DNA of 64,000 nt from Bacteroidia bacterium (lineage in GTDB: Bacteria > Bacteroidota > Bacteroidia > SpSt-205): contig BPGW01000006.1 of NCBI GenBank assembly GCA_026003235.1, positions 102,208 to 166,207 of the forward strand. The letters are read 5' to 3'. Under the pieces are notes generated by a model. It did not search any database and was not told where the DNA came from. It saw only the letters and a program-made list of their open reading frames with translations. Positions 25,826 through 34,704 of the stretch are shown here, one piece after another; positions within the stretch are counted from its first letter, which is position 1, and every line of letters begins with the position of its first letter. Made by a program: the position numbers and the translations under genes.

Positions 25826-26287
25826 GGGCCGAATGTACGGTTTATCGGCCAAGGGCGCCAGCCCGCATGGTATGGCACGCAACCCTGGTCGGAGTTCTGG
25901 ACTCGTTTACAAAACCGTTATCAAGATAGGGTTCACCTGACCTACTTGGAGAGCGCTTTTGAGGGGCAGCTGGTGGAATGGGTCTGGGAGACGCAGGCCT
26001 ACGATGGGCTAATACTCAACCCTGGTGCGCTGGCCCATACCAGTTATGCTCTCTACGATGCGCTGCTGGGATGTGGGCGGCCCTGCATAGAAGTACATGT
26101 GAGCCAGATTTACCGGCGGGAAGCTTTTCGGCGGCGGCTCCTCACCGCTCGCGCTTGCTTGGGGGTCATTACAGGCTTAGGCTGGCAGGGGTACGAGCTG
26201 GCGCTGCTGGGGCTTCTGGCTTACTTGGAGGGCACCAGCTCGGCCGTTGATTCGGAAGGCCGGCTTTCCGGCAAGAGCCCTACATGA
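25802..26287 (+). CDS. aroQ: 3-dehydroquinate dehydratase, type II
   Basis: A 161-residue enzyme of the shikimate pathway removing water from 3-dehydroquinate. Matching motifs are RILHGPNVRFIG, the catalytic-loop Tyr in AWYGTQPW, ILNPGALAHTSYALYDAL with the catalytic His, and EVHVSQIYRREAFRRR. Two positions differ from the most common form (NVRFIG for NLNLLG, ESAFEG for QSNxEG), so activity should not be assumed without an alignment. Its tail overlaps the convergent Wzz-like gene by 67 bases. Confidence 0.85.
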   Translation: MYRVRILHGPNVRFIGQGRQPAWYGTQPWSEFWTRLQNRYQDRVHLTYLESAFEGQLVEWVWETQAYDGLILNPGALAHTSYALYDALLGCGRPCIEVHVSQIYRREAFRRRLLTARACLGVITGLGWQGYELALLGLLAYLEGTSSAVDSEGRLSGKSPT

Positions 26288-28186
26288 TAGGCGTACAGCA
26301 CAAGAAAAGTTGTAAGGCCTACGCTACTCAGGGCAAATAAAAGAATAACCACCCATCTTTCTGGCCCTGCTGGATAGAGCGGCTTGTAAGGCGGTTGAAT
26401 CAAAAACAGGGCCTGAGGGTACACCCGCAGAAAGTCTTCCCGGCGAATTTTTTCTTCTACCAGCCGGGCGTACGCTTCTTGCAGGCGGCGCAGTCGCGTC
26501 TCTTCACTCAAGACCTGATCGTAGTACCGAAGGGCCTCCGGACTGCCTAAGAGAGACTTGGCGTACTCCTCTTGTGCTGGGAAAATGCGGTATTTTACAC
26601 GAAGCTCAGATAAATGGGCTTCAAGCGCATGTATTTCGGTTATTAGCTGTTTGAGCTGGTTTTGTGTTTCGTCTAACGCTTCTTGCATGCGGATAATTCC
26701 CTTACAGAAACGCTCCACTTGCCGCACCAGAAAAACGGAGACGTCGTAGGTGAACTGAGCCGAGGTGTCCCTAACGGTGATGAGAAGGGTGGAATTGCGG
26801 GTAATCTGGATGGTAAGTAGCTGGTCTAAGATGCGGTTCATTTTTCGGGCTCGGCGGGCAGGCGAAGGCAGGCCTTCCAGACCGTAGCGCTTGTACAACT
26901 GGAAGGAATCTATAAGAACTTGCCGCAGCCAGTGCGAGTGTAAGTAGCTGTGGACGCGCTCCAGGTCGCTGGCTGTGCCTGGCACCAACGCCGCCTCGCG
27001 AAGAAGGGGGGAAGCCATACTCAAATCGGGAGGCACGACCTCGGTCTCACATTCATATACTACCGGGCGATTCAGCCACCAGACAGCAAATATCAGCGAA
27101 AGAACTGTACTAACAAGCAAAATTCGCCAGCTATACTGGCGAATTAGCTTTATATAGACTGGCAGTGCGTTATAAAAGAACGATTCACCGTCTACGGTTT
27201 TTGCGGTTAGGGGGTTCGGTAGGAGACTTCTTCGGGAGTGGGGGAAGGGTCCAGAAGGCCAAGCCTGTGGGGCGTACAAAATCAGGAAAAGAGCTCCTCC
27301 CAGACCAGCTAAGGTGGCCAGCCCTATCCAGAAGAGCCGCTTGGGGCGCTCGGGCAGGGTCGGCATAGTAGGCTGGACGATAATCCATACTAGTTCGGGG
27401 TAGGTGTTGTGAAAACGCTCTCTCCCGAGAATTCCAGCTAAAATATCTACACGAAATTGTGTGAAACGCTTCAGCATAAGCTCTTTCTGCAAAACCTCAT
27501 CGTAGTGAGTTATTGCTTCAGGATCTCGCAAGAGTTGCGTGTAAGGAACCTGAAAACTACCTGACTCTACATCAGGTGCTATAACTATTCTATATTTTTT
27601 TCTCAAAAAAGATAACTCTTCTTGCAGTTTGGCAGCTTGGCCTTCCACATATTCCAATTCACGCCTGAGTTCTCTAATATGCTCTTCTGATCTAATGTAG
27701 AATTTTATAATTTCATTGATTGAATCAATCATAAAAAGTGCAATTTTATAAGCAATTTTAGGATCTTCGTCATATACCTTTATTCTAATCGTCGAGTTTC
27801 GGGTGATAGATACTTTGACTCTATCTTTTAACAGGGAACGGAGCTTGCGGTTTCTTGTTCTTAGGCTTTGAATTTTTTCCAGTCTATAGTGCTTTATTAA
27901 CTTGAAAGAGTCTACTAAACGAGCTTGTAAGCTGGAGGACTCTAAAAAGCTTAGGTATTTCTCTAAATCTTCAGGACCTGCAGGGAGCATACTTAAGGCA
28001 GGCAGGCTCGCCAGGTGGGGGGGCAGCAATTCCACCTCGCATAGGTACTCATCCGGTAGGGAGTACTGCCAGATGGCTACTAAGCCGCCTGAGGAGGATT
28101 CCAGCGCCTACCACCCAGTACCAAGTCTGGCGCAGAAGATACCCATACGGTTTTATTATGTGCTCTCGCAACTCTTGCCAGGACAT
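26221..28186 (-). CDS. Tandem Wzz-like chain-length protein (one frameshift)
   Basis: About 654 residues after correction, built from two Wzz-like units in one chain. Unit 1 opens MSWQELREHIIKPYGY with a first helix, has a periplasmic part with coiled coil, and a second helix (FWIGLATLAGLGGALFLIL); unit 2 repeats the plan (helix RILLVSTVLSLIFAVWW, then VVYECETEVVPPDLS, coiled coil, last helix VVILLFALSSVGLTTFLVL). Each unit has the related string VDSFKLIKHYRLE or IDSFQLYKRYGLE. One extra base at 28088-28089 hides the first helix. No tyrosine-kinase domain follows. Likely role: control of surface polysaccharide length or export. The part near 27560-27900 is visibly AT-richer than its surroundings. 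Confidence 0.75.
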
Positions 28187-28193
28187 AGTTGGG

Positions 28194-28201
28194 CAAAAGT
28201 A
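28194..28201 (-). promoter_or_regulatory. TAnnTTTG promoter box of the Wzz-like gene
   Basis: Minus strand reads TACTTTTG, seven bases before the ATG at 28186. This box revealed the true start upstream of the frameshift. Confidence 0.72.
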
Positions 28202-28217
28202 GGACTTTTAGCCCACT

Positions 28218-29243
28218 TCAGGGGCGGTAACCGGAATCCGAAAACACCTGCGCATATTGGGTGGGAGGTAGCTCCAGGAGCTGGCGGAGGGACACTCCAT
28301 TTTTTTCGGCGTATCGGCGCACCGGCTTGCCACCCAAAGTACCACCCCAGACGAGGAGGCGACTCGCGCCCAAAGAGCTTCGTGAAAGGCTCCTCCCCAA
28401 TGAAAGGCTGAATCGTCGTGTAGCGGCTCTCTTGGAAGGTAAGGCAGCAGCTCTTTGTAGGCATAGCGGGCGTTTTCCTGTCAGCCAGTCCAGGTGCGCC
28501 TGGGTATAAAACAAGCGCAGCGTATCAGGCAGCTCCGGCAAAAGCTTCTCCAGCGCGTACAATTGAATGCCATGCCAGACCATGTGATCTATCATCTTAG
28601 GCAGCTGGCGAGGGGAGAGGCGAGGGCATTTTGCTGCGAAGGAGCCGCAGCGCCACAAACACGGGAATGTGCGGCGCAGTCAAGCGCCTCCGGATGAAAT
28701 ACGGCAGATCGGGGGGATAAAAACCAAAAGTGTCCGAAATGAAGTAGTGCAGGCCTATCATGAGGTGCTTTTCGCACAGCTTGCATTGGTCCTGCTCAAG
28801 GGTAAGGGCCCCTATAGGACCATAGCCCGTGACGAAGGGTCACCACTTTAGGCAGAGAATCTTCAGGGTAGAGCGCCTTCCACCGCTGGAAAAGCGGTTT
28901 GAGCATGCCCGCCAGATCGTAGGTCGGAGGGATAGACCCGAAGAACTGTGTCTATTAGCCATCTAAAAAGGCTGTCCCCAGCCAGGGTCCGCACGTCCTG
29001 GCGGTACACCGCTGTCGGGAACGGTCGTATCCCCTTCGTACACGCAGTCGTAAAAAAAGCGCCGGAACTGGAGAGAGTCCTCAGGCCTCCGGCAGTCCGG
29101 CCCGTAGGGCGGCTTCAGCGCGCCATACGGAAAAAGCGATGGTTGGCAAGGGTGGCTCTGGCTGGCATCCGCTCAGTACAACCCCACATACCCGCCGCAA
29201 GAGCCACTCCAGCGAAAAAAGGGAAAGGAGTACCACCAGCCAT
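28218..29243 (-). CDS. gldB: Gliding motility lipoprotein GldB (nine frameshifts)
   Basis: Assembled from several frames; the corrected protein is about 338 residues. The start at 29243 gives a signal peptide ending in the lipobox VVLSGC. Family-like segments are FFYDCVYEGDTTVPDS, LHYFISDTFGFYPPDLPYFI, MIDHMVWHGIQLYALEKLLP, ESRYTTIQPFIGEEPFTKLF and RESPPRLGWYFGWQ. Extra bases lie at or near 29182-29185, 29084-29087, 29009-29010, 28922-28923, 28837-28839, 28612-28615, 28473-28476, 28434-28435 and 28322-28323; removing nine makes an exact codon number. No stop-creating substitution is seen, so poor local sequence quality is likelier than decay. GldB is an outer-membrane-associated lipoprotein needed for gliding in Flavobacterium. 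Confidence 0.8.
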
Positions 29244-31063
29244 ACGCTCCACTCGTGGAAGGGGATGACTTCCCGGTGCGAAGATACGAGGCGCTGGGCA
29301 GGGAAAGCTGCCCGAAGCCTTTCGGGGAGGGTGGGCAGCTCTTCCCAGCTGGCGGCTTGGCCGGAGGTCAGGGCTGCCAGGTAGCGCAGATACAGCGTAT
29401 CTCGCCCCAGCCGTAAAAACTCGCGAGAAGGAGCTTCTACCGTTAGGACGCCAGTGAAAAGGGTCTTTTCTCCTTGCGAAAGGCTATACAGAAAAGTTCC
29501 TACGGAGTCGGCTTGCCAGAAGGCTTCATAGAGGCCTTCGGATAGGGCTTGGAGGGGTAGGGTCTGACCGGCTATACGGAGGGTGGTGCCAGGGGGCAGC
29601 CAGCCCTGCCAGTGCACGATGTCGCCTACGAGAACCCTATTTCGTTCGGGGAAGAAAGTCAGGCGGGCCTCCTGGAAGGCCAAGCCTTGCCCAATCAGCT
29701 CCGTGACCAGCGAATCCCACTGTCGGTTTAGGTCGGGGAAAGTGCGCAAAGCCCACCAGCCTTCGCCCAGCAGACCCGCTACGAAGCGGTTGCCTCGGAA
29801 GTAGCGGTAAGCGATAGGTCGCCCCCAGCCTATGTCTATGGGTTGCGCGGTAGGGTGCAGGCCTTCTTGTCGCAGGTAAAGGACAGGCCCCCGGGGCATC
29901 GGATACGCGCTGAGAAGGCCGGGCTTTTGCCAGCCTGCTGCAGGCCAAAAGAGGCTATCAGCTTCCAGCGTAGCTCCTGCCACGACGAAGAAAAACAGGT
30001 TTTCCTGAGCTATGCGGCGAGCCCAGGGCAGGTCTTCGGCCCGAGCGGGAAAGTTGTACAGCACATGCAGGGCCGGTTCTTTCCACGCGATGGAGTCAGG
30101 GGCCTGCGTGTAGCCGGTGGGTTTGCGCGCAGCCACAAGCTGTACCGGGCCTATTCTTTCCAGCACTCGCCGCAAAAACCCCACGTCCGCTGTAATCTCC
30201 CCAGCCCAGAGGTAAATAAGAGGGCGCTTAGGCCGAACCCACAACGCCTCCTCACGGGTGTTGTTATAAGGGTTGGGGTCGCCTGATGCGGCAAGCGTGA
30301 AGGTGAGGCGGTGGAGTCCCTTAGGCAAGGCTGGCAGGCGCATCGCTACCTTGTTTTGCTGCGGCGAAAGGGGTACCTGCTCGCGGCCGCTGGACCACGT
30401 TAGGGTCAAGGTGGCAGGTCGAGCTGAAGGACGAACCCGCACCTCCAGTTGGACAGGCTGGCCTTCGCTAACCCAGGGGGGCAGCAGCACCTCTTCTATA
30501 GCAGCGTCCTGCGGAGGGGCTACAGGACCCGCAGCGATAGTCCAAATAGGCACCTGGACAGGCACAGGGGCCGTCTTCTCACCGGTTTCCTGGCCATCGC
30601 TTACCACCAAGAGGGCTGTAGGGTTTTCTTCCTGGGCCAGAACTTCCTGGATAGCCTGCGAAAGCCATGAAGCTTGGCCATCGCCCTTTAGGCTATCTGC
30701 CGGCTTCAGACCCCGGTCAAACCCGTACATCGCCACTTCAAAGCCCGCTTTTTTGAGCTGCGTGGCAAGCTGCTGGAGCCCTTCTCTGTAGGCGGTGGGA
30801 GTAAGGCTCCCCCCCCAGAAAAGGCTTTGGCTGTTGTCGGCCAGCAGGACCAGACGAGGGGGAGCTTCTCGCTGGATCAAGCGAGTATAGAGGGGCTCAG
30901 CCAAGAGGAAGGTTAGCGCGGCTACGGCGGCCGCTCGGAGCGTGCCCAAGACATAACGCCAGGGGCGAGGTACCCGCACAGGCAGGCGGGCATAGCTCCA
31001 GAGCGCAGCCCCAACGCCTATCAAAAGGGCGACCGTAAGCCATACAAGGTGGCTTGGACTCAT
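29173..31063 (-). CDS. Membrane protein with von Willebrand factor A domain
   Basis: About 629 residues after removing one extra base at 29182-29185; uncorrected, the frame runs on to 29081 through the gldB start. Two N-terminal helices are followed by a vWA domain (about 65-190) with a MIDAS-like DNSQS in VLLADNSQSLFWGG and VVSDGQETGEK, beta-rich periplasmic parts, and a C-terminal helix (SVWLVVLLSLFSLEWLL). This is the BatA-like layout common in Bacteroidota; function unknown. Its start overlaps the GT2 stop by four bases, and its end overlaps gldB. Confidence 0.8.
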
Positions 31064-32013
31064 AACTCAGCTAAAAGGGTGTACGTATGCTTATGGGGGT
31101 TCTGCCGCAGAAAAAGCTCGCCCAGAAACCCCGCCAGAAAAAGCTGTACCCCTAAGATGACGCTCGCAAGCCCTAAGTAAAAAAGAGGCTGCTGGTACAC
31201 CTCTCGGCGAACGGTTCCGTACAGAGCAAGCTGGTGGAGTTTGTCGTAGATGAGCCACCCTACGGTGGTCAGCCCAACGAGGAAAGCCAAAAGCCCCAGA
31301 CTCCCAAAGAGATGCATAGGCCGCTTGCCAAAGCGGACCAGAAAACTTACCGTGAGCAGATCAAGAAACCCATAGATAAACCGCTCCCAGCCAAACTTGG
31401 AGTAGCCGTATTTACGGGGGTAGTGGGTGACGATTTTTTCTCCTATGCGGGTAAAGCCTGCCGATTTTACGAGATATGGAATGTATCGGTGCATTTCGCC
31501 GTATAGCTCAATGGCTTTTGCGGCATGGGCTTTGTAGGCTTTGATACCGCTGTTGAAGTCATGCAGGGGTATGCCGGTCACCAGGCGTACCACTTGGTTG
31601 AAGAGGCGGCTGGGCAGTCGTTTAGAGAGGGGGTCCCGCCGATGTTTTTTCCACCCGCTTACCAGATCGTAGCCTTGGTGCACGATCATGTCGTAGAGGG
31701 CAGGTATTTCGTCGGGAGAGTCTTGGAGGTCGGCATCCAGCGTAATGATGACGTGGCCCTGAGCCCGCTGGAAGCCTACATAGAGAGCTGCCGACTTGCC
31801 ATAGTTGCGGGCAAAGCGAAGCGCTCGCAAATGGTAGGGGTGTTCCGCCTTCAGTTTTTCCAGGACGGTCCAGGTTTCGTCCTGGCTGCCATCATCGATC
31901 ACCCAGATTTCATACTGGCTGAAGTGGGCATCGCACACCCGCCGGATCCAAGCTATCAGCTCTGGCAGGGATTCGGCTTCGTTGTAGGCCGGTATGACGA
32001 GGGAAAGTTGCAC
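31060..32013 (-). CDS. GT2 glycosyltransferase, GtrB/DPM1-like, with two helices
   Basis: A 317-residue polyprenyl-phosphate glycosyltransferase. The catalytic domain shows VIPAYNEAESLPELIAWI, VIDDGSQDETW, ITLDADLQDSPDEIPAL with the DxD-type metal site, and the acceptor-loop signature LHDFNSGIKAYK. Two C-terminal membrane helices follow (LFGSLGLLAFLVGLTTVGWL and FYLGLASVILGVQLFLAGF). It likely loads a sugar onto undecaprenyl phosphate for surface-glycan decoration. The GTG start shares one base with the stop of the upstream OmpA gene (TAGTG). Confidence 0.88.
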   Translation of the reverse strand: MQLSLVIPAYNEAESLPELIAWIRRVCDAHFSQYEIWVIDDGSQDETWTVLEKLKAEHPYHLRALRFARNYGKSAALYVGFQRAQGHVIITLDADLQDSPDEIPALYDMIVHQGYDLVSGWKKHRRDPLSKRLPSRLFNQVVRLVTGIPLHDFNSGIKAYKAHAAKAIELYGEMHRYIPYLVKSAGFTRIGEKIVTHYPRKYGYSKFGWERFIYGFLDLLTVSFLVRFGKRPMHLFGSLGLLAFLVGLTTVGWLIYDKLHQLALYGTVRREVYQQPLFYLGLASVILGVQLFLAGFLGELFLRQNPHKHTYTLLAEL

Positions 32014-34340
32014 TACAAACCCAGGATTTTGAGCTCGGTACGGCGGTTCTTTTGCTTGTTTTCAGGGGTGTCGTTAGGGGCCACGGGCCGGCTTTCCCCG
32101 TACCCCCGGGCAATTAGACGACCGCTTTCAATACCCCGAGAAACCAAGTAATCTACCACCGCTTGGGCGCGGGCCTGCGATAGGCGCAGGTTGTAGGCCT
32201 CCGAACCATCGCTGTCCGTGTGCCCCGAAATTTCCACCCGCAGGGTGGGGTTTTCCTTGAGAAACTTCACCACCCGCTCCAGCTCTTCAATAGACTCAGG
32301 ACGCAAAGTGGCCTTGTCGTAGTCAAAGTAAATGTTGCGCAGTACGATAGCTTTTTCCGCTTCCACGGGGGTCAGCAAGAAGTTGCGTTTTAGGCCCGCT
32401 TCTGGCAGCACGATGGAATCTCGGTAGGGGAAAAAGCCTTTATGGATGATCTCCACCTGGTACGAGCCGGGGGGGAACGCACCCCTTGAAGGTGCCACCG
32501 TTCTGGGAAGTGATGCGGCGCCGCCCCCCCGCGGGGTCTATGAGGATAATTTGCACCTCTCGGACCGGAGCCTGGGTAGCCTGGTTCAGCACGAGGCCTT
32601 CAAGGCAGGAGCGGACGGCTTTAGCGGGGGTAAGCGCCAGGTCAAGCCGCAGCCCCTGCGGATAGTGTTCCCTTCCCAAGGAGAACACCTGCCAGGCGGG
32701 GGTCGTATCCTTGGGCTTCGCTTTGGAGGCGGTGGTTCAGGCCCAAGGGCACTTGCGCTTCGTATTGCCCACGGCTGTCGGTGCTAAGCTCGGCGATCAC
32801 TTCGCCGCTTTGGGTGGTGAGCCGGACGGTAGCGCCCTGGATGGGGGTTTTTTTCTCCGCATCGGTGACATAGCCCCAGACTCGCAGGCGCTGAATTCGC
32901 CGTAAAACCAGGTCCCGATGTACCCCGTTTTGCCGGATGGAATCGGGCAGGTTTTTCAGGGGCGGCAGCACAATCCGCTCCTGAGCAGGGGGGGTACCCT
33001 GGAGCCGTGCCCTTGAGCACAAGAATATGGCGCCCGCCGGTCACTTGGAACCGAAAAGGTCGGCCTGGGACGAAACGCTGCGCCTGGAAGGCTTCCTCCG
33101 AGGTCCCCAGCGCGCTCCATGGCGGTAGAGTCCACAAGCGAAACATTCCCCGCCACTTCCTGCCCTGTATCCCCATCTATCAGCCGTCCCTGGATAGCGA
33201 TGAGCACCGGCTTGGGGGGGGTGACGGGGACATTTCGGTGCACGTTGATGGCGTGATCGTGGATGGAAGTGGTCAGAAAGTCCACGTTGTCGTCGCCGTT
33301 GACATCGGCCAGCGTGAGGGAGATAGGCCACTGGCCGGTGCCGATGCGGTGGCGGTCAGATAGGTTGCCTTTGCCGTCGTTGAGGTGCACGTTGATCACA
33401 TGGTCTCGTGCGGAGACCGTGACCACATCCAGGTCACCGTCCTTGTCAAAGTCGCCCAGGTAGAGGGCAAAATTGTAGTTGCCGGAGGGCTGAACCCGGG
33501 GCTCTTCCCAGCGCCCAAAGCCTGCATTGAAGAAAGTGGCGATGGAGCTGCCGGTGTACGTGCCTGCCACGATGTCGGGACGGCGGTCCCCATTCAGGTC
33601 CCCGATGTCCAACGCCCAAACGGAGGCAGGCCCGGTCAATCGCTGGGGTTCGCCGGTGTAGCCGTTTTTGCCGTAAAAGATCAGCAGGAAGGGTTCTTCT
33701 CCGCCGACGACGAGGTCGGGCTTTCCGTCGCGGTCCAGGTCGCCTGCGGCGGCTGTGCGCGGCTGAATAGGGGCCTTGAGCACCTTGTAAGGCTGGAGAG
33801 AGCCTGAGGAGCCGGTTCGCAAGAGGTGTACGGTCCCCTCATCGTAGCAGACTACGCCCACATCGGCCCGGCCGTCTGTGTCCCAGTCGGCCGAGAAGAG
33901 GTGATGAGGGGCTTTCCCCACCCCGATGGCTTGCGTAAAGGGAAGGTTGCCGCGTCCATCGCCCAGGTGCCACCCTACTTTTCCTTCGGCGTAAGAAGCC
34001 AGCACTACATCCATGGTCCCATCTGGTTGAGGTCTAAGGGCAGGGGCTTCCAGGGGTCTTTGAGGGTGGGGAAAGTGCGGCTGCGGGGAAATTCCGCTTG
34101 CTGGTTGTTGAAGTAGAGGGCCAGCTTGCCTTCGCTGCGGCAGGCTACGACCAAGTCTTCCCACTGGTCTCCGTTGAAGTCCGCCACCCCCACGCCCCAG
34201 GGGTTGGTGCAGGCCGCGATGGGGTAATTGGGCAAAAAGACTTGCCCTGAGATGAAGATGGTGCTGTCTTTGCCGGAGCGATTAAGGAGCTGGCCCCAAC
34301 CCAGGGCCCCGATCCCCATGAGGAAAAGCCGGCTTCTCAT
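32013..34340 (-). CDS. FG-GAP propeller / CRD / OmpA outer-membrane protein (five frameshifts)
   Basis: Corrected length about 774 residues. After a signal peptide (MRSRLFLMGIGALGWGQ) come FG-GAP repeats (DFNGDQWEDLVVA, DLDRDGKPDLVVG, DLNGDRRPDIVAG, DFDKDGDLDVVTV, DVNGDDNVDFLTT), then two or three carboxypeptidase-regulatory-like beta sandwiches (VWGYVTDAEKKTPIQGATVR and EGLVLNQATQAPVREVQIIL) and a C-terminal OmpA domain (IYFDYDKATLRPES, SGHTDSDGSEAYNLRLSQAR) that should bind peptidoglycan. Indels: one missing base near 34024, extra bases at 33105-33108, 32988-32994, about 32693, and 32482-32485. The order propeller-CRD-OmpA recalls PorE of type IX secretion, but the TPR part is absent. Confidence 0.8.
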
Positions 34341-34345
34341 GCCCC

Positions 34346-34353
34346 CAAAAATA
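34346..34353 (-). promoter_or_regulatory. TAnnTTTG promoter box of the FG-GAP/OmpA gene
   Basis: Minus strand reads TATTTTTG, five bases before the ATG at 34340. It probably drives the surface gene run 34340 to 28218. Confidence 0.72.
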
Positions 34354-34390
34354 CAGCGTATGGATGGGCCTGCAGTTAGGAAGAGAATTG

Positions 34391-34398
34391 TACCTTTG
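34391..34398 (+). promoter_or_regulatory. TAnnTTTG promoter box of the PUR gene
   Basis: TACCTTTG lies 18 bases before the ATG at 34417, the longest spacing among the clear boxes here, so this mRNA may have a short leader. Confidence 0.65.
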
Positions 34399-34416
34399 TG
34401 GGAAGTTTGGGCTGGT

Positions 34417-34704
34417 ATGGAAGCGCGAGAAGTATACTCCGTCAAGGTGCGTGCCGGCAAGCGGACGTACATTTTCGACGTGCGGGCGACACGAAACCGA
34501 GACTATTACATCACCATCACCGAAACCAAGCGTGAGTTTGGTGGTGAAGTGAGCCAGAAGCAAAAGATCTTCCTGTACAAGGAGGACTTTGTGAAGTTTC
34601 AGCGAGCGCTTGATCAGGTTATCCAGCATGTGCGGACTGATCTGCTTCCGGATTACGATTACGAGCGGTCGGCTTCGCAGTCGGAAGGGGAAAGCGAAGA
34701 GTGA
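34417..34704 (+). CDS. PUR family nucleic-acid-binding protein (DUF3276)
   Basis: A 95-residue protein with the single PUR-like domain widespread in Bacteroidota: EVYSVKVRAGKRTYIFDVRA followed by RDYYITITETKREFGG and KIFLYKEDFVKFQRALDQVI. The C-terminal tail is acidic (SEGESEE). PUR proteins bind single-stranded DNA or RNA; the target is unknown. Its last 86 bases overlap the convergent histidine kinase. Confidence 0.9.
   Translation: MEAREVYSVKVRAGKRTYIFDVRATRNRDYYITITETKREFGGEVSQKQKIFLYKEDFVKFQRALDQVIQHVRTDLLPDYDYERSASQSEGESEE

Noticed and set aside
28218..29243. gldB as a decayed pseudogene
   Set aside because: All nine lesions are single extra bases with no missense decay or stop-creating substitutions, and the corrected protein keeps family-like segments throughout, including the lipobox.
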